64,000 nt of DNA, taken from NCBI GenBank assembly GCA_023414875.1, contig JAEZMV010000015.1, positions 310,001 through 374,000 on the forward strand, in the 5' to 3' direction. Positions 44,451 to 52,636 of the stretch are shown in pieces. Made by a program: the position numbers and the translations under genes. Below the pieces are notes generated by a model, which was given only the letters and a program-made list of their open reading frames with translations, was not told where the DNA came from and did not search any database. Each line of letters opens with the position of its first letter. Within the stretch, counting starts at the first letter, position 1. This stretch comes from Bacillota bacterium. GTDB taxonomy: Bacteria; Bacillota; Clostridia; Lachnospirales; Lachnospiraceae.

Positions 44451-46037
44451 TTACTTTTTCCAGGTCCATTCGTGCAAATTTTGAATCAGCGGCAAACCAT
44501 GACCATGACCGTGGATTGGCTGCTCGCCAATAGAAAGACCGTCACGAACATAAGTAACGTGATCCAAATTGACGATCCATACCCACGGGCATTCACCCTG
44601 CATAGCAGTACCGGTAGCGCCGTCCCACTGTGCTTTTTGCCAGTTTGCGTTGGCTTCTTCAACAGTCAGAGCTGCCATAGCTGCATTGAGATAGCCATCT
44701 GTTACATCACTCATGTAGCCCTCAGGATTATAGAAGTCATCAAGAAGGGCGCCTTCAGAACGATACAGATAATAAGTCTCGTTAGGAATTGCAGAACCCC
44801 AGCCCATCATAACGGCTTCAGAGAACATACGCTGCATGATCTCATCCCAACCCATACCTTCGATATTGATTTTAATACCGATTTCCTTTACCTGCTCAGC
44901 AGCCGCCATAGCAACAGCCTGACGTACAGAGTCGCCGGACGGATACACGCAGGAGAACTCTGCTTTCACTCCATCTTTTTCAACGATTCCGTCACCATCA
45001 GTATCAACCCAACCAGCATCAGCGAGGAGCTTATTTGCATATTCAACATCTGTTTCGATGACTACTTCGGGATTGTTCCACGGCATACCGTCATTTTCAG
45101 AGTAAGCCGGTCTGCCGAAGCCATTCAGTACAACATCGACAATCTGCTGACGGTCGATTGCATAAGCGATTGCCTGACGAATTTCAATATTGCAGGTTAC
45201 GTTATTTCCGATAGGAGCACCGCTTGCGGTATTCTTGCCCTCATTCGGCAGAACAGGAAGGGTAAAGCCACGGTTGTCAGCGGAGGTAATAGCCTCAACA
45301 TGATAACCTTCCACCTCTGTTGTACCAAGGGTAGCCGAGGAATAAGCAACATCCACTTCTCCTGCCTGAACAGCAGCTAGTGCAGCATCTTCAGACATGA
45401 AGACAACTGTTACATTCTTGATTGCAGGAGCACCGCCATAGTAATCTTCATTAGCGGTAAAAACAATCTGTTCCTGTGCTTTCCACTCAACAAACTTGTA
45501 AGGACCGGAACCAATGGGATTGGTTCCATAGTTTTCACCGTATGCGTGTTCAGGTACAATGCCGACAGACGCAAGGGTATTGAGGAAAATGGAAGTAGGC
45601 TGGGACAGAGTAACAACAACAGTTATATCATCCTGCGCTACAGCTCTTTCCATGTAGGTTAGGTCAACAGATCCCTGTGCAGCTTTGGCTGTTTCCAGCG
45701 TAAACGCTACATCAGAGGCGGTGACCTTCTCACCATCAGTGAATTTAGCATCGTCACGAATAGTGAATGTCCATGTCAGACCATCGGGAGACAGTTCGTA
45801 GCCAGTAGCCAGATCATTTTCAAAAGTCAGATCAGCGGTATACTTTACCAGAGTGCTCTGGACGATGGGCGAATTACCATGTCCCCACCCCTTGGTAGGG
45901 TCAAGTGTTTCGGGCTCTGAGCCAATAGCTATAACCACGCTGTCTTTGGAAACTGCAGTATCGTTAGTACCACAGGCTGTCATAGCAAAAAGCATGACTA
46001 CAGTAAGGAGTAAAGCCAGTATTCTTTTGATATTCAT
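44451..46037 (-). CDS. ABC transporter substrate-binding lipoprotein, nickel/peptide type
   Basis: 528 residues. Signal peptide with MTAC lipobox, then the SBP family 5 fold: IGSEPETLDPTKGWGHG, FTIRDDAKFTDGEKVTASDV, NPIGSGPYKFVEW. Near the C-terminus lies HGHGHGLP, a histidine run that could bind a metal. With the remnant Lar gene upstream, nickel is a good candidate ligand, but peptides are possible. The start is ATG 46037; a longer reading has no ribosome site. Confidence 0.88.
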   Translation of the reverse strand: MNIKRILALLLTVVMLFAMTACGTNDTAVSKDSVVIAIGSEPETLDPTKGWGHGNSPIVQSTLVKYTADLTFENDLATGYELSPDGLTWTFTIRDDAKFTDGEKVTASDVAFTLETAKAAQGSVDLTYMERAVAQDDITVVVTLSQPTSIFLNTLASVGIVPEHAYGENYGTNPIGSGPYKFVEWKAQEQIVFTANEDYYGGAPAIKNVTVVFMSEDAALAAVQAGEVDVAYSSATLGTTEVEGYHVEAITSADNRGFTLPVLPNEGKNTASGAPIGNNVTCNIEIRQAIAYAIDRQQIVDVVLNGFGRPAYSENDGMPWNNPEVVIETDVEYANKLLADAGWVDTDGDGIVEKDGVKAEFSCVYPSGDSVRQAVAMAAAEQVKEIGIKINIEGMGWDEIMQRMFSEAVMMGWGSAIPNETYYLYRSEGALLDDFYNPEGYMSDVTDGYLNAAMAALTVEEANANWQKAQWDGATGTAMQGECPWVWIVNLDHVTYVRDGLSIGEQPIHGHGHGLPLIQNLHEWTWKK

Positions 46038-46173
46038 GTGTTCGTATCCTTTCATCATGTTATTCTTGCTTCGGTTTCGCTCTTTCTCTGATCGGGGCGC
46101 CATTCAATCAGGGCAGTTGCGTATACCGAATTTAGCTGAGACTTTTAAGACAAGTCTGCGGAATTAAATCCTG

Positions 46174-46548
46174 TTATTTCAGCTCATCCACACGAGAAGC
46201 CGCTTCTGAAATGCTGATGTTTTTCTCTCTTGCAATGAGTGCGAGATCATCGTGTTCGTATTTTCTGCGTTCAATACCATATCCGACGCAGTTTGCTGCT
46301 TCAAAATCTTTCTTGCCCATACCGTAGCCGATTGCTGTCGTTTTCATAATCGGCATACTGCCAAATCTGGTCGCAAAATGCTTGAGTAACGCCGCACCTG
46401 TTGGTGTACACCGTTCACCTCTGACATTGTAGGCTTTTACCTTGTCTGCATATTTCACTGCTACATAAAGGAGATACGCAGAATCCACACCGCCGGAAAA
46501 AGCAATCGCTACCTTGGGGTACCGTTCAAAAAATTCCTGTGTGGTCAA
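46174..46548 (-). pseudogene. In-frame LarE-LarC-LarC chimera, product of internal deletions
   Basis: A 124-codon uninterrupted frame, TTG start at 46548 with GAGGTGA upstream. Residues 1-42 match the start of LarE, the sulfur transferase of nickel-pincer cofactor synthesis (PP-loop IAFSGGVDSAYLLY). Residues ~43-88 match a middle part of LarC (CTPTGAALLKHFATRFG, IGYGMGKKDFEAANCV). Residues ~89-124 match the LarC C-terminus (GYGIERRKYEHDDLALIARE). Everything between is missing, but the frame is kept at both joins. It is most likely a scar of a lost lar operon; whether a small protein is still made is unknown. It sits 136 bp ahead of the nickel-type binding protein. Confidence 0.7.
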
Positions 46549-46573
46549 ATAATCACCTCAACTTCAAAAAAAT

Positions 46574-46611
46574 AAAGCACACATATCCCCTTCAGAGGAT
46601 TTGTGTGCTTT
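46574..46611 (-). terminator. Terminator/attenuator in the leader of the Lar-chimera/ABC operon
   Basis: 10-bp arms AAAGCACACA / TGTGTGCTTT with partly paired interior, followed on the minus strand by ATTTTTTT. It lies only 26 bp before the TTG start and ~90 bases after the predicted RNA start, the usual layout of an attenuator or riboswitch expression platform. Confidence 0.7.
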
Positions 46612-46664
46612 CTAAGCATACGATATGTGCAATATAATGTTGTCGAATTCGATATAAACCAGTT

Positions 46665-46737
46665 TAACGCTTCTGCGTTATGAGTGATAGCTTCTTGTTA
46701 TCTCAAATATTATACACCAGTTGAGTCCAAAAATCAA
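46665..46737 (-). promoter_or_regulatory. Promoter and first leader hairpin of the Lar-chimera/ABC operon
   Basis: TTGATT (46732-46737), 17 bp, TATAAT (46709-46714) on the minus strand. The leader then forms TAACGC-agaa-GCGTTA on that strand (46665-46680). No known riboswitch class is recognised. Confidence 0.6.
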
Positions 46738-46771
46738 TATTCAGCACAAATAAAAAAGCTGACCTTTGATA

Positions 46772-47163
46772 TTAAATTTTATGCAATTCGACAATCACAT
46801 CCCAAATGAGCTTCCCTATGGTTAAGTCATTTATACCAACCACAATATTATCGCAATGATTGATCGGTATAAGAATCCGTCTTGCATCGCTTTGAGAAAC
46901 AGCTTTTGCCATAAGCGGTGTGATCTCTCCTAGTAGTGCATCTGCAATTACAATTCCGATAGGTCCGATAATGATATCTGCTTTTCGACAATTCACAATT
47001 ACAGCATTTTCAACTGTTGCCGCATTGTCAGCCGCTGATACATATTGTCAGCAACCTCGTTCTCCACAGCAATTGTATCAATGGCAATCATACTGCCATC
47101 GGTAACTTTCAGTTCCATGCAGGCAGTATCCATGTTGAACTCGCAAGAAATCTAACGATCCAT
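46772..47163 (-). pseudogene. Fused remnants of a DUF6061 gene and a DUF3842 gene
   Basis: From ATG 47163 (AAGGAGG upstream) the frame reads MDR, a TAG stop, then ISCEFNMDTACMEL and SMIAIDTIAVENEVADNMYQ, which I recognise as DUF6061-like. Around 47035 similarity jumps, in a different frame, to the C-terminal half of a DUF3842 protein (VIVNCRKADIIIGPIGIVIA, then LLGEITPLMAKAV) ending at 46772. A short GCTGACAAT occurs on both sides of the join (minus strand), suggesting deletion by microhomology. Neither part can be intact. Confidence 0.65.
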
Positions 47164-47173
47164 ATCCGCCCTC

Positions 47174-47240
47174 CTTAAATCATTCCGAAGTGCTGGAGTA
47201 CCTCCTTGATCGCTTTTTCCTTATCCGGCGGGCATTGGGG
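47174..47240 (-). pseudogene. 3' end of a small unknown gene
   Basis: The minus strand reads LPQCPPDKEKAIKEVLQHF then GMI and stop, 11 bp before the DUF6061 remnant start, with an in-frame stop shortly upstream. Coding-like composition suggests a truncated gene that was once coupled to the DUF6061 gene. 47241-47457 shows no gene. Confidence 0.4.
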
Positions 47241-47457
47241 CAAATTACTTACCTATATAGGTTTTGATTGACTTGTCTACTAGTCAGCATTATCAATCTT
47301 CTGATCTATGAGGGAGTTGCTCATAACGTAAGATCTCTGGATTACCATGTTAATTCTCTTTATGTTATTTAATCCTATTATGAATATTTGCTGCATGATA
47401 AAAGACAGATATCATTTTTTTATTCTATTATCATAGAAATTCTTTACATATGTTTAA

Positions 47458-49410
47458 TTATTCTTTAACTCTGCTAGATAGCATATAAAAGAAATCGATT
47501 TTATCATCATCATAGGCCTTCTTTGCATATGTTTCAATTTCTTCCTTATTCAGATCGTCTGATACCACAGCAAAGAAATCGATTTTGTCATCATCATAGG
47601 CCTTCTTTGCATATGTTTCAATTTCTTCCTTATTCATATCGTCTGATATCACAGCAAAGATATTGATTTTGTCATCATCATAGGCCTTCTTTGCATATGC
47701 TTTGATTTCTTCCTCATCCAGATAGTCTGATGCCACAGCAAACACATCAATTCTTTCATCATTATATGATTTTGTAACGTATTGTTTTTGCAGCTTGCTA
47801 TCTAATTCAGGAAACACAGCGAAAAATACCCATGTATCATTCGTTGAGTAGTAATTTTCAGCTACTTGTTTCAAATTTGTGCCAACATGCAATGTCCGCA
47901 TAACAATTGGGTTCAAGCTAGACATCCCGGGTTTTTCAGGATACTCCTTTATCTGCTTTAATATTTTCTCTAAAGCAGATAAAACAGCTCCATCCATAGA
48001 CTCGCTTTTACAGGAATCATCAAAATATACTGTTATTACTGATTGATCTGAAAGTTCAAGATCAGCTTTCGCGGAATATTTATCCATTCCTTCATTATCC
48101 TTGTTCCAACCAATTAAAAATACATAAGAATCCTTATAATAGCTCTGTGATGAAATTATATTGACATCATCAAATTGAATACCTGTCGTGACTTCCTTCG
48201 TATCCGTCTTATTTATGGTCATGTCAATTGACTTCTCATCCATATTAAATTTTTCCAAATTAGTATCAACCGGTTCGCTATTCATAACAACTTTCTCACT
48301 TGAAGCAACTGCATTTCTGTTAATCTCAAGAACATCGTCTTTCACCATAGCCTCTGAATGCTTTCCTGAACTGTAAGCTCCTAAACTTATAGCTCCTCCA
48401 CACAGTATTAATGTCATTAAAACCATCATAAATATAGTCGATTTTGTCTTTTTCTTATAATTCATTATGCAATATAACCTCTCTTTTATTGATTTTTTGT
48501 TCTCAAAAAATGCGACAGTTGAAAGGGGATTATTGTAATTCCCACCTGTTTTTGCAGCATTCAGCAGTGTGTCCCCATAGGCTCGCATTTTCTCATAATT
48601 CAGATTCTTTATCACTGCCTCATCACAGGAAAGCTCGCAGGCATGATTGATTTCCCTCCCCATCAGATGTACAAAGGGATTAAACCAATGTAAACAGATT
48701 GTAAACTGAACCAGCCATTTATAAAACATATCCCTTCGCTTATAATGTGTAAATTCGTGAAGTAACGTATAATGAATATCCGTATTTGCCAAATCTAAAG
48801 TTGGTAAGACAATACTCGCTTTAAAAAACCCAACTAACAATGGAGATGATACATAATAGTTAGTATAAAGCCCTACGGTCTGTTTAATATTCATATGCTC
48901 TACTGCATTTCCCAGTAGCTCCAGATACTCAATAGTTGAGACTTCAGTACTTTCTCTTTTAATATATCTGCAAAACTTATGATAAACATTTACTTTATAA
49001 ATAAAAAGTATTAGTGCAACTACAAACCAGATTATAATTAGACTTAATTGTATTATTGAACTTATATTAATTGTTGAATGTGTACTCACTTCTTCTGGTA
49101 TTGATTCCTTCTCAGTCCTACTGGTATCCATCACTTTATTAACCCGAGCATATGTTTTCTCTTCCAGATGAATAACCTTAGTATCTATTACAGCCGGTAC
49201 TGGAGAATCTGTTTCCTGAAATGCCTGGTTCACCAGGCTCATTTCCGATGCAAAAGGGATCAATAGCCTTACTATCACAATGAGCCAAATATAATACTGC
49301 CATTTTTTACTCACTTTATTCTTAATGACTGGCTTCATCAAAAATAGAAATAGGATCAGTATTGTTCCAGAGACAGAAAGTGACAGTAGTGCTTTTAAAA
49401 AATCCATCAT
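47458..49410 (-). CDS. M56-family (BlaR1/MecR1-like) membrane peptidase with C-terminal repeats
   Basis: 650 residues. N-terminal membrane helices surround a cytoplasmic zinc protease site, LLHEFTHYKRRD (His near 219) and HACELSCDEAVI. A single helix (~residue 310-330) leads to a large extracytoplasmic region instead of a penicillin-binding domain. It ends in three and a half 28-residue repeats (KKAYDDDKIDFFAV...NKEEIETYA). It starts at ATG 49410, overlapping the BlaI-like stop as ATGA. Likely senses a signal outside the cell and cleaves the BlaI-like repressor. Confidence 0.88.
   Translation of the reverse strand: MMDFLKALLSLSVSGTILILFLFLMKPVIKNKVSKKWQYYIWLIVIVRLLIPFASEMSLVNQAFQETDSPVPAVIDTKVIHLEEKTYARVNKVMDTSRTEKESIPEEVSTHSTINISSIIQLSLIIIWFVVALILFIYKVNVYHKFCRYIKRESTEVSTIEYLELLGNAVEHMNIKQTVGLYTNYYVSSPLLVGFFKASIVLPTLDLANTDIHYTLLHEFTHYKRRDMFYKWLVQFTICLHWFNPFVHLMGREINHACELSCDEAVIKNLNYEKMRAYGDTLLNAAKTGGNYNNPLSTVAFFENKKSIKERLYCIMNYKKKTKSTIFMMVLMTLILCGGAISLGAYSSGKHSEAMVKDDVLEINRNAVASSEKVVMNSEPVDTNLEKFNMDEKSIDMTINKTDTKEVTTGIQFDDVNIISSQSYYKDSYVFLIGWNKDNEGMDKYSAKADLELSDQSVITVYFDDSCKSESMDGAVLSALEKILKQIKEYPEKPGMSSLNPIVMRTLHVGTNLKQVAENYYSTNDTWVFFAVFPELDSKLQKQYVTKSYNDERIDVFAVASDYLDEEEIKAYAKKAYDDDKINIFAVISDDMNKEEIETYAKKAYDDDKIDFFAVVSDDLNKEEIETYAKKAYDDDKIDFFYMLSSRVKE
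47461..47775. repeat. 84-bp coding tandem repeats in the M56 peptidase gene
   Basis: Three units of 84 bp (47524-47607, 47608-47691, 47692-47775) plus a partial unit (47461-47523). The last two coding units are nearly identical, the first is diverged. Confidence 0.8.
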
Positions 49411-49784
49411 TTTGGTGTATTCCCACCTTTCCAATATTCCTTTAATTCTTCATATTCAGCTGCTGTAAGCAGTTCATTTTCAATTAATGTAGAAACCAAA
49501 CCCTTTGTATTTCCCTTAAATATCTTATTGAGAAAGGCGACCGTCTGATCTGCTTGATAATTATTCTCTGATACAACCGCTGTATACTTATTACGTCGTC
49601 CAATTTTATTTGTTTTTAAGATCCCTTTATCTACAAGACGTGATAGTAATGTAATGATTGTATTCTTTGTCCAGTTGTCGCCTTTCGCTTCAAGTCCCTC
49701 TACGATTTCATTATACATAGCTGTGCCACCATTCGCCCATATTATTTTCATTAATTCTAATTCATAATTTGATACCTGTTGCAA
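49407..49784 (-). CDS. BlaI/MecI-family repressor
   Basis: 125 residues from TTG 49784. Winged-helix domain with YELELMKIIWANGG and NTIITLLSRLVDKGILKT, then a dimerisation tail. GGGAGG precedes TTG. An ATG at 49820 lies inside the operator and is rejected. It represses its own operon and is presumably cleaved by the M56 partner, whose gene overlaps by 4 bp. Confidence 0.9.
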   Translation of the reverse strand: MQQVSNYELELMKIIWANGGTAMYNEIVEGLEAKGDNWTKNTIITLLSRLVDKGILKTNKIGRRNKYTAVVSENNYQADQTVAFLNKIFKGNTKGLVSTLIENELLTAAEYEELKEYWKGGNTPK

Positions 49785-49803
49785 TATATTACCTCCCTTA
49801 TGT

Positions 49804-49855
49804 GTACGTACTGTTATCATAGTGGTATGATAACAGTACGTACTCTTATTGTCAA
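49804..49855 (-). promoter_or_regulatory. Promoter with 40-bp perfect palindromic operator
   Basis: TTGACA (49850-49855), 17 bp, TATCAT (49827-49832) on the minus strand. A perfect inverted repeat with 18-base arms (49804-49821, 49826-49843) and a 4-base centre covers the -10 box and RNA start. It contains GTAC and TGTTATCA half-site elements. This is the likely binding site of the BlaI-like repressor. Confidence 0.85.
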
Positions 49856-49968
49856 TGTTTATTTTTCAAATTTATACATTTTCCCAATCGTCTTCCATTA
49901 AATAAATCCCAAACTTCGAAAAGTTTGGGATCTTACTTCACTTTATATAGCAGACAGCACGTCTCCAC

Positions 49969-49995
49969 ATGGCTCGAGAGGATAGGATTGATGTC
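49969..49995. repeat. Dispersed 27-bp intergenic repeat, copy 2
   Basis: ATGGCTCGAGAGGATAGGAT and the following TGATGTC. It lies between the alpha/beta hydrolase stop and the BlaI promoter, in the same orientation as the other copies. Confidence 0.75.
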
Positions 49996-50010
49996 TTGTC
50001 TTCACATTCC

Positions 50011-50919
50011 TTAAGCGGTCAAAAATTTCAAAGCATGTCGGTTGAATTCGCTGCATGCTTCCTCATGAGGCAGGTGTCCGACCTTTTCTAATACAATAAG
50101 CTCCGAAACACTGATTCGTTCCTTCATTTTATCAATCATCCATTTTGGGTGAACTTTATCAGACGAGCCCCAAATTAGCAATACTGGTGCTTTTATTTCT
50201 TCAAGATTGTTTTCTACTAAGCTAAAGTTGTCGTTTCTGGCAGATTTTACGGTGGAATTAATGCATCCCTTAGTATAAAACGGGAAGTATACCGCGTTGA
50301 CCAAAGCTTTATCTACAAAGCCCGTGTCATGAAATGCCTTAAGTAGCTCGTTTCTGACAATACTTCTGTTATTAAACAACATAGTCAGATTACCGATCAC
50401 CGGAATAGAAAGGATATCATAGGAGGAAAGCATTTCGTGCTTATAGCCGCATGGCGATGACATAACCAGTTTATTTACCATATTGGGATACTTTAGCGCA
50501 AAATAAAACACATGACCACCACCCCAGGAGCTTGCGACGAAGGAGGCTTTTCTTATATTATAATGTAGCATAACCTCATGAATGAATTCTGCAAAATAAG
50601 CCGGAGAATATTCAGCCCTGGGCTTGTCGGTAAAACCGCAACCGACCATGTCAAAAGCGTAGACTTTAAAGTGCTTAGAAAAGAAATCAATATTATAACG
50701 GAAATCGTATAGGTTCATTTGACTTCCATGAATGAACAGTAATGGTTCGCCCTCACCCTTTATTATGATATGTGTGTTGATATTATTAATTTTTTCTAGA
50801 TTATCCGGATTGAACCAGGATACCTTTGTATGTTTTGCCTCCTGCTGGCGTATGTAATAATTCAAAAATCCAGTTGCAATTACAATCAAGATAACTAAGA
50901 GAACAATGATAGCAATCAT
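50011..50919 (-). CDS. Alpha/beta hydrolase with N-terminal membrane anchor
   Basis: 302 residues. An N-terminal helix (IAIIVLLVILIVIATGFL) anchors an alpha/beta-hydrolase fold: oxyanion LLFIHGSQMN, nucleophile ASSWGGG, acid in WGSSDKVHP and His in VGHLPHEE. The start is ATG 50919 with AAGGAGG. Last gene of a TetR-controlled operon. Substrate unknown. Confidence 0.85.
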   Translation of the reverse strand: MIAIIVLLVILIVIATGFLNYYIRQQEAKHTKVSWFNPDNLEKINNINTHIIIKGEGEPLLFIHGSQMNLYDFRYNIDFFSKHFKVYAFDMVGCGFTDKPRAEYSPAYFAEFIHEVMLHYNIRKASFVASSWGGGHVFYFALKYPNMVNKLVMSSPCGYKHEMLSSYDILSIPVIGNLTMLFNNRSIVRNELLKAFHDTGFVDKALVNAVYFPFYTKGCINSTVKSARNDNFSLVENNLEEIKAPVLLIWGSSDKVHPKWMIDKMKERISVSELIVLEKVGHLPHEEACSEFNRHALKFLTA

Positions 50920-50944
50920 TTTACATTCCTCCTTAATATATATC

Positions 50945-51655
50945 TTACACAATACCTTTAACGTTTTTGTAAGCTGCTGTGTTGCCTCGTATATCCAATA
51001 ATTTACATGAATAGACGGCTGCTACAAGAAAGAGTACTGTATTACCCTTGTTAATAATACCTACATAAACAGGCTGTAATGCCTGTGGAGCTAACAGGGA
51101 ACATATCGAGCCAAACATCAAAAAGATAAAAGGATTCAAAAAAGCTGTCCAACGCTTTAGTACAGTTCTACCCTTAATGATCAGTACAAATAGAAGTACC
51201 TGCGGGAAGACCCATGTAATTACATAGTGTACGATAAATACAGGCATAATTGCCAGTATAATGTCATTGATAACGTGATCCGCCAACGTTTTCTGTCCTG
51301 CCTCAGTAAGCCGTTGATAGATCATGGGGAAATAGCATAAAACGCTATGTATGAACGAAGCACCCATAACATTTCCAAACGAAGCGGAGACAAAATACAC
51401 ATTTGCCGCTTTAGGATGTGTTTTTGCAAGCAGACACCGTATACTCCAGAACCCAAGCAGATAAAAGGGTATAAAGAACGCACACAGGTTGAGTGAAAGT
51501 GTAAAACGCCAGCTCGCCATGTTCATCCATGCGGGATCGATGATAGTCATGCCGCCTGGTTCTCCCGTAAACTCCAAAAGGTTATCCGAAATCGCGATAA
51601 TCGCTGCACTTACAGCCGCTAGTATGCAAAAAAGAGTATATTTTTTACCAGTCAT
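50945..51655 (-). CDS. Conserved integral membrane protein, unknown function
   Basis: 236 residues with six or seven hydrophobic segments and a polar, conserved-looking stretch (SFGNVMGASFIHSVLCYFP). I do not recognise a catalytic or transport motif. It lies between a TetR regulator and an alpha/beta hydrolase on the same strand, so it belongs to that operon, possibly as a transporter or membrane sensor. Confidence 0.7.
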   Translation of the reverse strand: MTGKKYTLFCILAAVSAAIIAISDNLLEFTGEPGGMTIIDPAWMNMASWRFTLSLNLCAFFIPFYLLGFWSIRCLLAKTHPKAANVYFVSASFGNVMGASFIHSVLCYFPMIYQRLTEAGQKTLADHVINDIILAIMPVFIVHYVITWVFPQVLLFVLIIKGRTVLKRWTAFLNPFIFLMFGSICSLLAPQALQPVYVGIINKGNTVLFLVAAVYSCKLLDIRGNTAAYKNVKGIV

Positions 51656-51712
51656 ATTATACCTTCTTTCTTAAATTTGCTATTCTCAACGAAAAATCCA
51701 AACTGAGAACGC

Positions 51713-52330
51713 TTAATTTTCACTCCCTCTTTTCGTCTCGTTTTCATACGAGTCAAAAATGTAATCAATGATTAGAGATATGATACCGTCAATACTTTTT
51801 TCGACTGCCTCTTCAATTAACATCTTTCTGTTTATAACTGCCAGCACCATGATTTTTACATAGTTCGCTATTACCTGCCAGTCACAATCTGTGCGTTTAT
51901 CGGGAATAAGGCTCAGAAGCGCTCCGGTTGTGATTGCTACATCTTCTTCCATCGGTATTATACTTTTGGGAGCACGCGCGACGAGCACCGCAAGGTCTTC
52001 CGCTGTAAGGTAGGCGTAAAGGTTATCATCTCCAAACGCCGTGCGTTTCAGAATTTTTCTTATGCATTCTTTCGTAAGTCCTCCTGATTCGCCTACAAGA
52101 ACAGTGATCTCTCGTTTATAGGCCTCCCGCTTATACAAAATGATGGCAGCTACGAACTCCTCCTTGGATGGAAAAAAATTATAGAAGGTACCCTTTGCGA
52201 TACCTGAAGCCTTAGCGACCTCTTCTATAGAAGTTCTTTTCAAACCGAAACGCTTGATATGTTCAAAGCCATTCTCCAATAGGTTAATACGCACTTGTTT
52301 ACGTTTTTCATCATTAAAAATTGCTGGCAA
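51713..52330 (-). CDS. TetR/AcrR-family transcriptional regulator
   Basis: 205 residues. N-terminal HTH: GFEHIKRFGLKRTSIEEVAK, then SGIAKGTFYNFFPSKEEFVA. The C-terminal domain is divergent. It starts at TTG 52330 with GGAGGG upstream. First gene of the operon with the membrane protein and hydrolase, and its promoter carries a TetR-like palindrome, so self-regulation is likely. Confidence 0.88.
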   Translation of the reverse strand: MPAIFNDEKRKQVRINLLENGFEHIKRFGLKRTSIEEVAKASGIAKGTFYNFFPSKEEFVAAIILYKREAYKREITVLVGESGGLTKECIRKILKRTAFGDDNLYAYLTAEDLAVLVARAPKSIIPMEEDVAITTGALLSLIPDKRTDCDWQVIANYVKIMVLAVINRKMLIEEAVEKSIDGIISLIIDYIFDSYENETKRGSEN

Positions 52331-52350
52331 TATGCTCCCTCCAAATTAAT

Positions 52351-52401
52351 GACCACATTGGTCTTTTAAGTCATTTTAACACAAGAATGCTCTACTGTCA
52401 A
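52351..52401 (-). promoter_or_regulatory. Promoter and operator of the TetR-membrane protein-hydrolase operon
   Basis: TTGACA (52396-52401), 17 bp, TAAAAT (52373-52378) on the minus strand. The palindrome GACCA-CAT-TGGTC (52351-52363) sits at the predicted RNA start. Confidence 0.75.
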
Positions 52402-52539
52402 TAACCCGTTTACTCAAAACACATACCGAAGGGTTAAATAAGTCGAATTATTAATTTTCATATTACATCATCAATCAAACCCAGTATTCTCAATGCTTAC
52501 ACAAGTTCCCTATTTTGACATCAGTACCAAGATTTCCTC

Positions 52540-52566
52540 ATGGCTCGAGAGGATAGAATTGATGTC
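52540..52566. repeat. Dispersed 27-bp intergenic repeat, copy 3
   Basis: ATGGCTCGAGAGGATAGAAT followed by TGATGTC and, as in copy 1, by a TTGGAAC sequence. It lies in the 306-bp gap between the TetR start and the GNAT stop, which holds no other feature besides the promoter. Confidence 0.75.
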
Positions 52567-52636
52567 ATTGGAACCGTCCATTCAAGGAAACATATCCACC
52601 GGTCACGTAAAAGATGTTTATTAATCGCTTTATTAA

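Noticed and set aside
44418..45380. Long plus-strand open frame of 320 codons
   Set aside because: Lies antisense to the ABC binding-protein gene, has no recognisable domain and no ribosome site; it is a shadow of the real gene.
47461..47775. CRISPR-like regular repeats here and at 58225-58355
   Set aside because: Both are in-frame coding tandem repeats without unique spacers or cas genes.
49785..49820. ATG 49820 as start of the BlaI-like gene
   Set aside because: It falls within the operator palindrome and upstream of the ribosome site; TTG 49784 follows GGGAGG.
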